From contig PDZV01000013.1 in NCBI GenBank assembly GCA_002753135.1, forward strand, positions 1-64,000: a stretch of DNA of 64,000 nucleotides. The letters run 5' to 3'. The notes beneath the pieces are model-generated. The model did no database searches. It was not told the DNA's origin and was given only the letters and a program-made list of their open reading frames with translations. The stretch comes from Magnetococcales bacterium WMHbinv6 (GTDB lineage: Bacteria > Pseudomonadota > Magnetococcia > Magnetococcales > Magnetaquicoccaceae). Every line of letters starts with the position of its first letter. Positions within the stretch are counted from its first letter, which is position 1. The position numbers were made by a program, and so were the translations under genes. This document shows positions 39,950-49,000 of this stretch, one piece after another.

Positions 39950-41281
39950 TCAGAGGATAACACCCTCACGCCATTCAACGTCACAGCACAGCACGTGCTG
40001 CACCCCTTGAATGATCACCGTCATCGACAGGGTAACACAGACATTGCGGCTGGCATTGGAACGGTAGGGCGGGGAAAGTTGCACCACCCCCGGATTACGA
40101 ATCGCATCATGAAAACTGAAACGCCGAGTCCAGGTGGCACCTGTGGAATCGCGCAAAGGACGAAAACGGGGATCGAGATGGAGAGGTTCTCCTTTGCGGA
40201 AAATATCCGGTTCTACTTGCACCCCACGTTCGTTGAGAAGATAGACCCGTTCGACACGAGGAATACTCAAGAGGGAGGTGGCTGCCGTTTCCAGGGGAAC
40301 GCCATCGGAGAGAGCCCAGGCACACTCCAGCACATCACCGCTGAAACAGCCCATCTCAAAGTCGACCTGGCGATAATCCTGCGCCACAGCCTGTTCGCTC
40401 TTATCCAGCAGAACGGCAAAAGATCTATCCACCTGGCTGGCCGGTCCTTCGGCAATATGCAACGCCAACTCTTTGTCATGTTCTCCCCAGAAGGGGCCCT
40501 GGACAAAGTCGGCCTCCATGCGCATGGCCATAAAGGCCTCTTCTTCCGTGGAAATCTGTTCCATCAACACCAGAGCTCCGGCAGCGTGGACCAGAGAAAC
40601 CAGTTTCGCCAGCATCCGTTTGGCCCGCCCGCTACGGGCAGCATTTTGCAACCACAAGCGGTTAAGTTTGACCATATCCGGACGCAAACGCCACAAGCTG
40701 TCCAGATTTGCCGATTCGGACAAAAAGTCGTCGAACACCACCAAACAACCCAACCCGCGCAGAGTATCGATCACCTTGACCAGTTTGGCCTGCCGATCCT
40801 GGGTATGTTCCCGTACCGCCACCACCACCTGATTGGCGGACAATCCGACATGCTGCAGGGCTGCCGCCAGATATGAGGGATCCGGTTCCTTGTGGCCCAG
40901 CATGATCCGCGGATGCAGGTTGGTAAACACCCAGCGATCATCGGTATCGGCAGCCATGAACGTTTTCAGGTGCAACAAAAGACGCAAGCGATCGATCAAC
41001 TCAAGGTCTTCAGAATTGCAAACTTCGGTAAACAGTTGCGAGGCCGGAACCCGTGAGCCATCGGGATACTGTCCGACGCAAAAGGCCTCAAAGCCCACGC
41101 CCCGTTGCAGTGTGGTGCTGAAAATACGCTGAAACTGCGAGGAAATCTTCAGGGAACAGAGTTGGGCACTAAAGCTGCCATCATGGGCCACAATGAGCCG
41201 TTCCAATGACTGAGGGGAGTAGTCCCCGTCCAAATCTTTAGGAGATACCGGTTTACCTGCCATATCCTGTTCTGTGGACAT
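39950..41281 (-). CDS. Degenerate EAL-domain protein with YkuI-like C-terminal domain
   Basis: 443 residues; ATG 41281 preceded by AAGGGAG. Residues 50-280 follow an EAL fold: GFEAFC in place of EAL, FTNLHPRI (Asn kept), VVVAVREHTQ where the metal-ligand Glu of EITE is lost, VFDDF (DDF kept), MVKLNRLWL (Lys kept), VLMEQISTEEEA and FVQGPFWG. The missing Glu suggests it binds rather than cleaves c-di-GMP. Residues 300-443 resemble the PAS-like domain after EAL in YkuI (VYLLNERGVQVEPDIF, RRFSFHDAI). It lies downstream of the por genes with a 160-base gap. Confidence 0.72.
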   Translation of the reverse strand: MSTEQDMAGKPVSPKDLDGDYSPQSLERLIVAHDGSFSAQLCSLKISSQFQRIFSTTLQRGVGFEAFCVGQYPDGSRVPASQLFTEVCNSEDLELIDRLRLLLHLKTFMAADTDDRWVFTNLHPRIMLGHKEPDPSYLAAALQHVGLSANQVVVAVREHTQDRQAKLVKVIDTLRGLGCLVVFDDFLSESANLDSLWRLRPDMVKLNRLWLQNAARSGRAKRMLAKLVSLVHAAGALVLMEQISTEEEAFMAMRMEADFVQGPFWGEHDKELALHIAEGPASQVDRSFAVLLDKSEQAVAQDYRQVDFEMGCFSGDVLECAWALSDGVPLETAATSLLSIPRVERVYLLNERGVQVEPDIFRKGEPLHLDPRFRPLRDSTGATWTRRFSFHDAIRNPGVVQLSPPYRSNASRNVCVTLSMTVIIQGVQHVLCCDVEWREGVIL

Positions 41282-41441
41282 ACTGACTCCCTTCGCATTA
41301 CGGATCGATTACTGGTCTTGAAATTACCGGATATTAGAAACCAGGCGCAAACAATTTGCACCAAAAATCGACATCACCATACAAAATATTTTATCCATAC
41401 ACCTTGCCTGAAGAGCAGCGAGCCGCAAACATCAATACGCC

Positions 41442-43082
41442 CTAGCGACCTGCTGCCACTTTTGCCAGCTCCTGGGCCTGGTCGACATTGGAAATACCAG
41501 CCAGCTCCTGCAACAGACGCCAGTTGTCCAAACGGTCCTGCATGGAAACTTTCAGCACTTCGCTCGGTTTGCCCTCTTTGTCAAACTGCTTGGCAAAACG
41601 TCCTTCGCCACGGGCAAAATAGATGAAATCCAGCAACTCTTCCGACCCATCCCGATTACGGCGCCGATGCCAGTCACGCTCGACAGAAGGATTGCCCTGC
41701 AAGGAGAGCCGCGAAGCCAACGTGGGCCCCTTATCCGGATTGTAGATAAAAACCGGAAAGGCGCGGGATTCTACAGCGGCAATGGCACGGGCACAGGATT
41801 GATCATCTGCCACCTGATGTTCCGGTTGGCAGGTGGTGTAGACATTAATCAATGCCGGACCATTGAAGGCCAAAGCCTGTTCAACCGCCTTATAGAAATG
41901 GTTGATCATCGGACCAACAGTCTGGGCCACAAAGGTGTACGGGTGCATCATGGCAATGTTGCCGATCTCTTTGCGCCGTTCCTGCTTGCCAGGCACAGAG
42001 GTTCCATGGATCGACATTTTGGCATCCTGCCCCACAAAGGTGGCTGTCGAGGTTTGTCCACCAGTATTGGAATAGACCTGGGTATCCAGAACAATCGCTT
42101 TGATGTTCATGCCCGAGGCCAACATGCGGGAGAGCGCCTGAAAACCGATATCCAGCATGGAACCATCACCACCCAGAACCAACAATTGATGGTCGCTCTT
42201 ACCGATCTGGTCCCAGCGGGCACGAATACCCATCGCCACCGTGGCCGCATTTTCAAACAATGAGTTGACCCAGGGTGCCCGATAGGGATTGTAGGGATAG
42301 GTGGAACCGTACACCGTATTGCACCCGGTGTTGGCCACAATACCATATTTATTGCCTACCTGAGTATGGACGATGGCCAACAGTTGCCGCAAGACCGATG
42401 TCTCGCCACAGCCCATGCAGGAACCGGCACCACCGACATATTGGTTGGCATCCCCCCTGAGCATCATATCCACTTTCAATTTGGGATTGATATACTCGGC
42501 AGGGGTATCCGGGCTCTTTTTGTAAAACTCCCACAAAGAAAAAAAGTCCGGTAAATTGTCTTTCGTTTTTTTGATCATGTGCAAGGCTTTGTGGTCACCG
42601 CAGGCGACCACACACTCGCCACACCCTTTGCACTTGGTCGGATCGACAAAAATGCCAAACCAGGCTCCCGGCGGGGAATCCGGTTTTGTTTCATGTTTTT
42701 TCTGATAGGTTTTCCAGAACTTGGTGGTTTGCACCAACTGACTCTGCACCAACTCCTGTTCCTGGCCACTAAACGCCTCTTGCGTTGCCGCCAAAGCTGC
42801 CGGGGTAATCACCCGTCCCCAGATAGCTGAATCGGGACAGTTTTGCACACACTCCATGCAGGCGACACAGTTTTCTGCGGTGTACTCTGGCAGGTCAGGC
42901 GCAATATAGGAAAAATCCCGATAGGAACCGCTCCCCGCCGGAACGATGGAACAGGCAACAAACGGATCAGCCGGTTGGTTGGAACTGGCCCCGGAGTTGT
43001 ACGCCTCCATGACTTCGCGGGCCCGTTTGATATCATACCATTCGGGAGTCGGTTCGGAATAAATGATCGCACGTTGGCTCAT
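41442..43082 (-). CDS. porB: Pyruvate:ferredoxin oxidoreductase, delta-beta half
   Basis: 546 residues from ATG 43082, after GGAGAATTGCC. N-terminal ferredoxin (delta) part with CVACMECVQNCPDSA near 72-86 and CKGCGECVVACGDHK near 155-169, then the ThDP beta part with GSCMGCGETSVLRQLL, ANTGCNTVYGSTYPYNPY, LGGDGSMLDIGFQAL and LDTQVYSNTGGQTS. It matches the C-terminal half of the single-chain bacterial PFOR. Together with the gene 24 bases upstream it makes a complete enzyme that interconverts pyruvate and acetyl-CoA plus CO2, carboxylating in the reductive TCA cycle. Confidence 0.93.
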   Translation of the reverse strand: MSQRAIIYSEPTPEWYDIKRAREVMEAYNSGASSNQPADPFVACSIVPAGSGSYRDFSYIAPDLPEYTAENCVACMECVQNCPDSAIWGRVITPAALAATQEAFSGQEQELVQSQLVQTTKFWKTYQKKHETKPDSPPGAWFGIFVDPTKCKGCGECVVACGDHKALHMIKKTKDNLPDFFSLWEFYKKSPDTPAEYINPKLKVDMMLRGDANQYVGGAGSCMGCGETSVLRQLLAIVHTQVGNKYGIVANTGCNTVYGSTYPYNPYRAPWVNSLFENAATVAMGIRARWDQIGKSDHQLLVLGGDGSMLDIGFQALSRMLASGMNIKAIVLDTQVYSNTGGQTSTATFVGQDAKMSIHGTSVPGKQERRKEIGNIAMMHPYTFVAQTVGPMINHFYKAVEQALAFNGPALINVYTTCQPEHQVADDQSCARAIAAVESRAFPVFIYNPDKGPTLASRLSLQGNPSVERDWHRRRNRDGSEELLDFIYFARGEGRFAKQFDKEGKPSEVLKVSMQDRLDNWRLLQELAGISNVDQAQELAKVAAGR

Positions 43083-43106
43083 GGCAATTCTCCGCCTGGA
43101 TTACCG

Positions 43107-45146
43107 TCAAATAAAGAATGCATTCACATCCTTGCCCTTGGCATCCCAATCTGCCTGGCCTTGCGCCAGCAGTTCGGGAGAGGTGCTTGCCATGATGCTT
43201 GGTGTGACCTCCATCACCCGTTGATAACCCCGTCGTACCGCTTCCAGATTGTTCTCCACGACGAGATCACCCCGTTTGCCGAAATATTTGACCAACGGTT
43301 TACGGACCAGTTCAAACAATTTCTCTTCAGAAAGACCAGCCTGTTCCCGGAAGGGGGTCACTCGCAGAAAAACCCCCAACAAAACCACCCCCTGAAAACG
43401 CTGAATCAGTGAAGAGTCGTGCAGGCAGCTTTCGCGGGCGATGGCGACCGTGTCTACCCCATAAAAACGGATGCCGCTCTCCTTCATGAAATATTGGGCA
43501 TAGGGCGGCAAAGAGTCCCACAACGCCTGAGGTGTGGGTTCATCGGTATGCTGGAAGACAATACCCCCCGATTGCAAACCGACCAAAGGATTGCCCATAA
43601 ACCAGGTCGTTGGATCCATCAAAGGCACAAAATCAACGTGTTGCAACTCACAATGGGTCAAAATTTTGCCCGTTGGGGTAACGGTCAAATAGGTATTGGT
43701 CGGCAATCCTTTCTTCTCCGAACCATATTTGGGAGCCGCCTGTACCCGAAAACCGAAAATATCACCCAACATGGTGGCAATAATTTTGTTGGTTGTCACC
43801 GAACCGTAGCCACCCACCGAGTGGGCCCGTACCGAGAAAGAGCCCTGCGGACGCACATCCGGTTCCGTTTCTACCGGCAGCGCCGTTGCATGGTCGATAC
43901 CGAGCGAAAAATAGACTTTCCCCTCTTGTGATCCTTTCAACATATTTCTCACCACCGCCACGATATGACCGGGAGTGGTGTCGCGGGATCCCAAACCGGC
44001 TGTTCCGGTGAAGACGAAAGGAATTTTGTCCAGTTTTGCAAAGCCGGGGGCACCCATCACCGCCTTGGCCAAAGAGGCCTCCACATCCGTGGTCAGCGGA
44101 TTATCCACCATGGTCGGTATATCGCAGCGCTCAATAACCGATACCGCTTTGCAATTTTTGATCAGATTGACCAGCCGCGCCGCCGGGAAAGGACGGAAAC
44201 TGGTCACATTGACCACCCCCAGTTTCACCCCCAACCGCTCACTCACCGTTGCGATCGCCGAGGCCGCCGTCTCAGACATGGTACCCATGGCAATGATGGC
44301 ATATTCGGCCTCTTCCATGCCGATCCCTTCGACCAACTGGTAGCGACGCCCGGTCAAGCGGTAATAGTCATCCATTGCCGCCTGAATGATACCGGGCAGT
44401 TTATCATAGAAATGGCGCTGGGCAATTTTACCCAACATATAGGCCTCTTGATTCTGCACCACACCGATCTGCAACGGCGCTTCCGGATTGAAAATGGCCC
44501 GCATCTTTTCGTTGGGATCGCCCAGAAAACGGCGGATCAGTTCATCTTCTGGAAAATTCAGATTTTCAATGGTGTGTGTACCCAGAAAACCATCCTGGAC
44601 ATTCATCATCGGCGTCTGTGCATCTTCCGAGGCCCGGCGGGCGATCAGGCACAGATCGGCGACCGCTTGCACACTATGGGCAAACAAAATGCCCCAGCCA
44701 CAATCGGCCACCCCCATCACATCGTCGTGTCCGGCATGAACGTTCAAGGCCTGCGAGGTCAGGGCCCGGGCACCCACATTCAGCACCTGCGGTAAACGTT
44801 TGCCAGAGATGGTGTAGAGTACCTCTTTCATCAGGATCAAACCTTGCCCGGAGGTAAAGTTGGTCACCCGACCACCTGCCAGGGCAAATCCTTCGCAGGC
44901 CGAGGCCGATGAGTGTTCCGACTCCAACTCCAACCAGGCCAGGGGCGTGCCCCAGACATTGCAAAACCCATTGGCAACCGCAACTTGGTACAGTTGTCCC
45001 ATAATGGTCGAGGAGGTAATGGGGTAAGCCGCTGCACCATCCGTAGCTCGGGTCTCAACATACGAGACAGCGTCGGAACCATCGCCAGTTCCGGGAATAC
45101 CCGGAAACGGGAATGCAGATTGCTCGGTAGCATTCAAGGTAGCCAT
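43107..45146 (-). CDS. porA: Pyruvate:ferredoxin oxidoreductase, alpha-gamma half
   Basis: 679 residues from ATG 45146, with GGAGGG about 12 bases upstream. Alpha (pyrimidine) part at about 20-420: YPITSSTIMGQLYQVAVANG, VTNFTSGQGLILMKEVLYT, NVGARALTSQALNVHAGHDDVM. Gamma part at about 440-650: GSFSVRAHSVGGYGSVTTNK, APKYGSEKKGLPTNTYLT. It equals the N-terminal half of single-chain PFOR and ends cleanly, followed by 24 bases and an independent ribosome site. So this is a genuine two-subunit split rather than a frameshift. A 263-base gap to recR upstream should hold the promoter; I see no clear consensus there. Confidence 0.93.
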   Translation of the reverse strand: MATLNATEQSAFPFPGIPGTGDGSDAVSYVETRATDGAAAYPITSSTIMGQLYQVAVANGFCNVWGTPLAWLELESEHSSASACEGFALAGGRVTNFTSGQGLILMKEVLYTISGKRLPQVLNVGARALTSQALNVHAGHDDVMGVADCGWGILFAHSVQAVADLCLIARRASEDAQTPMMNVQDGFLGTHTIENLNFPEDELIRRFLGDPNEKMRAIFNPEAPLQIGVVQNQEAYMLGKIAQRHFYDKLPGIIQAAMDDYYRLTGRRYQLVEGIGMEEAEYAIIAMGTMSETAASAIATVSERLGVKLGVVNVTSFRPFPAARLVNLIKNCKAVSVIERCDIPTMVDNPLTTDVEASLAKAVMGAPGFAKLDKIPFVFTGTAGLGSRDTTPGHIVAVVRNMLKGSQEGKVYFSLGIDHATALPVETEPDVRPQGSFSVRAHSVGGYGSVTTNKIIATMLGDIFGFRVQAAPKYGSEKKGLPTNTYLTVTPTGKILTHCELQHVDFVPLMDPTTWFMGNPLVGLQSGGIVFQHTDEPTPQALWDSLPPYAQYFMKESGIRFYGVDTVAIARESCLHDSSLIQRFQGVVLLGVFLRVTPFREQAGLSEEKLFELVRKPLVKYFGKRGDLVVENNLEAVRRGYQRVMEVTPSIMASTSPELLAQGQADWDAKGKDVNAFFI

Positions 45147-45409
45147 ATCAACATACCCTCCAAGAAGGTGGGAATCAGGGCCGGTTCTGTATTGGCCTCA
45201 ACCCAATTTTTTCCTGCATTTTATGATGCTTTTGCTGCTTGCGCGCAACAACAAGCGGTGCTGCACGCGCTGCCTGTCACGAATGCAAAAATTTGGGTGT
45301 CACGAACCTGCTCTGAATCGATTGCAACAGGAAGTCGATTGCGCGATAGTAACCTGCTTTGCTGCGCTGCACAACGGTTTGTCTATTGCGACGCACAATT
45401 TCCTGTTTT

Positions 45410-46060
45410 TCAAAATGGCCGACGACCGGCCAGCGCCTGGTACAAGGTGGATTCATCCAAATATTCCAACTCGCCCCCCATCGGCATCCCATAGGCCAAA
45501 CGGGTTACCCGTTCCACCCAAGGTGCCGCCAACTGTGCCACATAATGCGCGGTTGCTTCGCCTTCAACCGTCGGATTGGTGGCAATAATCAACTCTTGGA
45601 CCGTCCCTGTCTGCAAACGTTCCTCCAGGGAGTGCAGATGCAGTTGTTCTGGTCCGATACCAGCCAATGGATTCAGCCTGCCGCCGAGAACATGGTAGCG
45701 CCCTTGAAAGGTTGCCGCTTTTTCCACCGCCAGCAGATCCATCGCCTCTTCGATCACACACAATTGCTGCGGATCACGGCGCGGGTCAACACAAATCCAG
45801 CACTCTTCCCCTTCGGCCAGATTATGGCAAATTCGGCACTCGGAGACCTGTTCTGCCAAATTTTGCAGGGCAACCAACAGCTGCTCGACTTCGCCACGCC
45901 CCTGGCGCAACAAATAATGGACCATCCGCTGGGCACTTTTGCGCCCAACCCCAGGGAAGCGGGCCAAAAGCAGAACCGCCCGTTCTACCGATGGCAAACC
46001 ATATGCCGACGCTGCGCTCTCCCCCCTGACACCGCCAAATCCCGCCGCGTTACGCATCAA
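45410..46060 (-). CDS. recR: Recombination protein RecR
   Basis: Acts with RecF and RecO in loading RecA at gaps. 216 residues: helix-hairpin-helix near residues 36-52 (FPGVGRKSAQRMVHYLL), zinc finger CRICHNLAEGEECWIC near 76-91, and a Toprim domain with VIEEAMDLLAVEK, YHVLGGRLNPLAGIGPE, NPTVEGEATAHY and RLAYGMPMGGELEYLDE. It overlaps ybaB by four bases and belongs to the common dnaX-ybaB-recR operon. Confidence 0.96.
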   Translation of the reverse strand: MMRNAAGFGGVRGESAASAYGLPSVERAVLLLARFPGVGRKSAQRMVHYLLRQGRGEVEQLLVALQNLAEQVSECRICHNLAEGEECWICVDPRRDPQQLCVIEEAMDLLAVEKAATFQGRYHVLGGRLNPLAGIGPEQLHLHSLEERLQTGTVQELIIATNPTVEGEATAHYVAQLAAPWVERVTRLAYGMPMGGELEYLDESTLYQALAGRRPF

Positions 46061-46380
46061 AAAGGCAGATTCAATCCGGGAATATTCATACCACCCGTCA
46101 CTTTGGACAAATTTTGCTGGGTCAAATCCAACAATTTTTTCTGGGCATCGTTAAACGCAGCAGTGACCAAATCCTCCAACAGCTCCACATCCTGTGGATC
46201 AACAATGGATCGGTCAATTTTGATCCGTTGCACCATCTGCTTACCATTAAGGGTCACCTCAACCATGCCGCCACCAGACTGACCGGACACCTGCGCCAAG
46301 GCAAGCTCCTCCTGCATTTTCGCCATTCGGCTTTGCATTTCCTGGGCTTGCTTCATGATGTTGCCAAGATTTTTCATCAT
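46057..46380 (-). CDS. ybaB: YbaB/EbfC nucleoid-associated protein
   Basis: 107-residue dimeric DNA-binding protein. It starts MMKNLGNIMKQAQEMQSRMAKMQEEL and contains GGGMVEVTLNGKQMVQRIKID and LEDLVTAAFNDA, the family core. It is placed between dnaX (40 bases upstream) and recR (four-base overlap), the classical synteny. Confidence 0.95.
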   Translation of the reverse strand: MMKNLGNIMKQAQEMQSRMAKMQEELALAQVSGQSGGGMVEVTLNGKQMVQRIKIDRSIVDPQDVELLEDLVTAAFNDAQKKLLDLTQQNLSKVTGGMNIPGLNLPF

Positions 46381-46420
46381 CCTTTTCCTTTGGATGTCGT
46401 TAAGCAGAGGTCAATAACAC

Positions 46421-48157
46421 TCATACGACCGCGCCGCCGAGTGGCTGCACATGCACCACTGTCGCCTGAAAACGGTCAATAATCTTTTGTACCATCGGGT
46501 GTTGCTTCATCTGTGCTTCCAAGGCGACCTGATGATCCCGTTGCCGCCGCTGATCGCTCTCCTCCAACGTCTCACAGCGACTTTCGGCACTTTTGAGTTC
46601 CATCTGCACCGTCACATCCTGCCAACCTTTTTGCTGCAAAAAAGTCAGGACCAGGCGGCGCATCTGTTCCGGCGTACCATAGACATCACTTGCCAGCTGC
46701 AACACAATATTTTTTGGCACCCCTTGATCATCAACAGCAAAGTGCGGACAGCTGACCAGGCGCTCCAGCTTCAACGCCAGCTCTTTCTCTGTCTCAGCAA
46801 TATAATCGACCAATTGCCGCCAGGAGTTTAATGCCGGTGCCGCAGCCAACGCAGGCAGTGTAACCGCCGCTTCGCCAATCGGCAACCCTCCCTCCTCCAA
46901 GGCATCAAGCGGGACAACGGCGCTCACATTTGCCGTTGGAGTCACGGCATCTGCATTTTGTTCCCGAACCGGCTTAGAAAATTCTGCGGCTGGCGCACGG
47001 CCTGCGGCTGGCGGTGACGGTTCGTGACCATCCAGCAAGCCCAGCAACTTTTCCAGGGAGGGAACCGGTTTCAGGTAAGCGACGCGCAGCAAGACCATTT
47101 CCAATGCCTGTAACCCGTCTTCAGCCAAGCGCAGATCGGCACTGCCGCGCAACAACACCTGATAGACCATTTGCAAATGTTCCATGGTGACCCGTTCGGT
47201 CAACTCCGTCAGGCGACGGGTAAACCCCTCATCCAGCGACCCGGGACTGACCGATGGCTGCCCAAACTTCAAGCGACTGGCCTGATGCAACGCTTCCAAC
47301 AACTCACGCAACAGACTCTCCGGCTCCACACCATGATGATAGAAGGATTGCGCCTGTTGCAGTACGGCAGCACCCTGACCGGTCAAAATCGCCTCCAGCA
47401 GTTTAAGGATCGATTCAGGATCGGTCAAACCCAGCAGATCGCGAACCGCTTCATAACGCACCACACCCGCCCCATGGGCGATCACCTGATCCAGTAAAGA
47501 GAGCGCATCCCGTACCGACCCTTCCGCCGAGCGAACGACCGCCTCAACCCCTTCTGCCTCAAAAGCAACACCCTCCTGCTGCAGCACATGGATCAAATGG
47601 GCCGCAAGCTGCTCGCGGGAGACCCGTTTTAAATCGTAGCGCTGGCAACGACTGAGAATGGTAGCCGGAATTTTACGCGCTTCAGTGGTGGCAAAAAGAA
47701 ATTTGACGTGTGCGGGCGGCTCTTCCAAGGTTTTCAGCAGGGCGTTGAAAGACTGGTTGGAGAGCATATGGACTTCATCGAGGATAAAGATGCGGTAGCG
47801 GGCAACTGCCGGAGAGTAGCCCACCACATCCAATATTTCCCGCATCTGTTCGACCTTGGTACGCGAAGCGGCATCAATTTCCAGGACATCAGGATGGTTG
47901 CCGGCAATAATCTGGCGGCAGGAGGTGCATTGACCGCAGGGCTGGGCGGATACCCCCTGTTCGCAGTCGAGACACATGGCCAACAAACGGGCCAGCGTGG
48001 TTTTACCGACACCGCGAATGCCGGAAAAGAGAACAGCGTGCGGAATGCGACCGCTGGCAAGTGCATGGCTCAAGGCCTGCGTGACATGGCCCTGGCCGAC
48101 CAAAGCAGAGAATGTGCGGGGACGCCAACGACGCGCCAGGACGACGTAGGATGACAT
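46421..48157 (-). CDS. dnaX: DNA polymerase III subunits gamma/tau
   Basis: 578 residues from ATG 48157 (MSSYVVLARRWRPRTFSALVGQ); the frame extends 39 bases further into the 4.5S RNA region without a good start. Walker A GIRGVGKTTLA near 43-53, zinc-binding CLDCEQGVSAQPCGQCTSC, Walker B FILDEVHMLS, and sensor motif LFATTEARKIP. The C-terminal third is tau-like, ending QATVVHVQPLGGAVV. I saw no clear slippery site for a programmed frameshift, so production of gamma is uncertain. Confidence 0.95.
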   Translation of the reverse strand: MSSYVVLARRWRPRTFSALVGQGHVTQALSHALASGRIPHAVLFSGIRGVGKTTLARLLAMCLDCEQGVSAQPCGQCTSCRQIIAGNHPDVLEIDAASRTKVEQMREILDVVGYSPAVARYRIFILDEVHMLSNQSFNALLKTLEEPPAHVKFLFATTEARKIPATILSRCQRYDLKRVSREQLAAHLIHVLQQEGVAFEAEGVEAVVRSAEGSVRDALSLLDQVIAHGAGVVRYEAVRDLLGLTDPESILKLLEAILTGQGAAVLQQAQSFYHHGVEPESLLRELLEALHQASRLKFGQPSVSPGSLDEGFTRRLTELTERVTMEHLQMVYQVLLRGSADLRLAEDGLQALEMVLLRVAYLKPVPSLEKLLGLLDGHEPSPPAAGRAPAAEFSKPVREQNADAVTPTANVSAVVPLDALEEGGLPIGEAAVTLPALAAAPALNSWRQLVDYIAETEKELALKLERLVSCPHFAVDDQGVPKNIVLQLASDVYGTPEQMRRLVLTFLQQKGWQDVTVQMELKSAESRCETLEESDQRRQRDHQVALEAQMKQHPMVQKIIDRFQATVVHVQPLGGAVV

Positions 48158-48166
48158 GAATGTTAA

Positions 48167-48284
48167 GGGCGGCTCCGGCCAGGCTGAGTACGGCACACGG
48201 AAAGCTCCGCTACCGCTGCTACCTTCCGGTCCTGACGGGGTTTACGGGTTTCCGTTGCGTACGTCCTGGCCATCAACGCCGCCC
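48167..48284 (-). ncRNA. ffs: 4.5S signal recognition particle RNA (small bacterial type)
   Basis: On the minus strand the conserved apical domain GTCAGGACCGGAAGGTAGCAGC-type core is present (GUCAGG..CCGGAAGG..AGCAGC, the Ffh-binding loop with its GGAA tetraloop). The ends pair as GGGCGGC (5') with GCCGCCC (3'), giving a hairpin of about 118 bases. It lies just upstream of dnaX, a common location. Exact ends are set from the terminal stem. Confidence 0.93.
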
Positions 48285-48381
48285 GCTGTATGGCAAACGT
48301 CACAATCATGGTGTGGCGGAATCGGCCTCTTAATCTGTGCAGCCCGTCAGGTGACCCATAAGGCCACGTTCGAGCGCAAGG

Positions 48382-48472
48382 TGGCGGAGAGAGAGGGATT
48401 CGAACCCTCGGTACCCTTTTGGAGTACACACGCTTTCCAGGCGTGCACCTTAAACCGCTCGGTCATCTCTCC
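48382..48472 (-). tRNA. tRNA-Ser (anticodon GGA)
   Basis: Class II tRNA with a seven-base acceptor stem GGAGAGA/TCTCTCC, anticodon loop CTGGAAA (anticodon GGA, serine), a long variable arm, GGTTCGAATCC T-arm and an encoded CCA end. Confidence 0.96.
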
Positions 48473-48520
48473 CCGGTATGGCTACAAGAACAGCCCCTCC
48501 TGTTTAACCGTGGCATTAAA

Positions 48521-49000
48521 TCAGACATGCCGTCTTTTATCAAAGAAAATTCGCAACAGCGCCGCGCTCTCTGCCGAAAAAAGCGATCCATCCCAGACAG
48601 AAAAATGTCCAACATCTTGTTCTGAGACAGATTGTTTTCTTTCAGCCCCACTGTGCATGGTTGCCACTCGCGCCTGCAGCACAGCACTATGACACATGGG
48701 ACAGGGCTGCAAAGATACCGCCAGATGGCTACCCAACAAACGATAATTGCCACAACGTCGTGCCGCGCGGCGCAGGACGACCATTTCGGCGTGGGCTGTC
48801 GGATCCTGATCGGCAATGGGTCGGTTGCCTGCTTCCGCCAAAAAACGCCCTTCCTGATCGCGCAAGACCGCACCAACTGGCACCTCCTCTTCGGCACCGG
48901 ATTGTCCGGCTGCCACCAGGGCCAGCAACATTGCCGCCTGCTCGGCAGTCAACAGCTGCAGATGGTGTTCATCCAGAGCAGAAACAGCCGACAGAGTCAA
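48521..49000 (-). CDS. tadA: tRNA adenosine(34) deaminase TadA
   Basis: Converts wobble A34 to inosine in tRNA-Arg. 159 residues with the zinc deaminase motifs PTAHAEMVVLRRAA near 68-81 and LQPCPMCHSAVLQARV near 97-112, plus EEEVPVGAVLRD. It starts with TTG 49000, overlapping the upstream stop (TTGA) and eight bases after GGAG. Minor deviations are the use of LQPC rather than LEPC and Ser/His in place of AGA after PCPMC. A related nucleoside deaminase is the alternative. Confidence 0.85.
   Translation of the reverse strand: MTLSAVSALDEHHLQLLTAEQAAMLLALVAAGQSGAEEEVPVGAVLRDQEGRFLAEAGNRPIADQDPTAHAEMVVLRRAARRCGNYRLLGSHLAVSLQPCPMCHSAVLQARVATMHSGAERKQSVSEQDVGHFSVWDGSLFSAESAALLRIFFDKRRHV

Noticed and set aside
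43083-43106. Frameshift splitting one PFOR gene
   Set aside because: The upstream frame ends at a natural domain border and the downstream gene has its own ribosome site, so two real genes are more likely.
45147-45409. Open frames between recR and the por genes
   Set aside because: Short, on both strands, without ribosome sites or motifs; more likely the por promoter and leader region.
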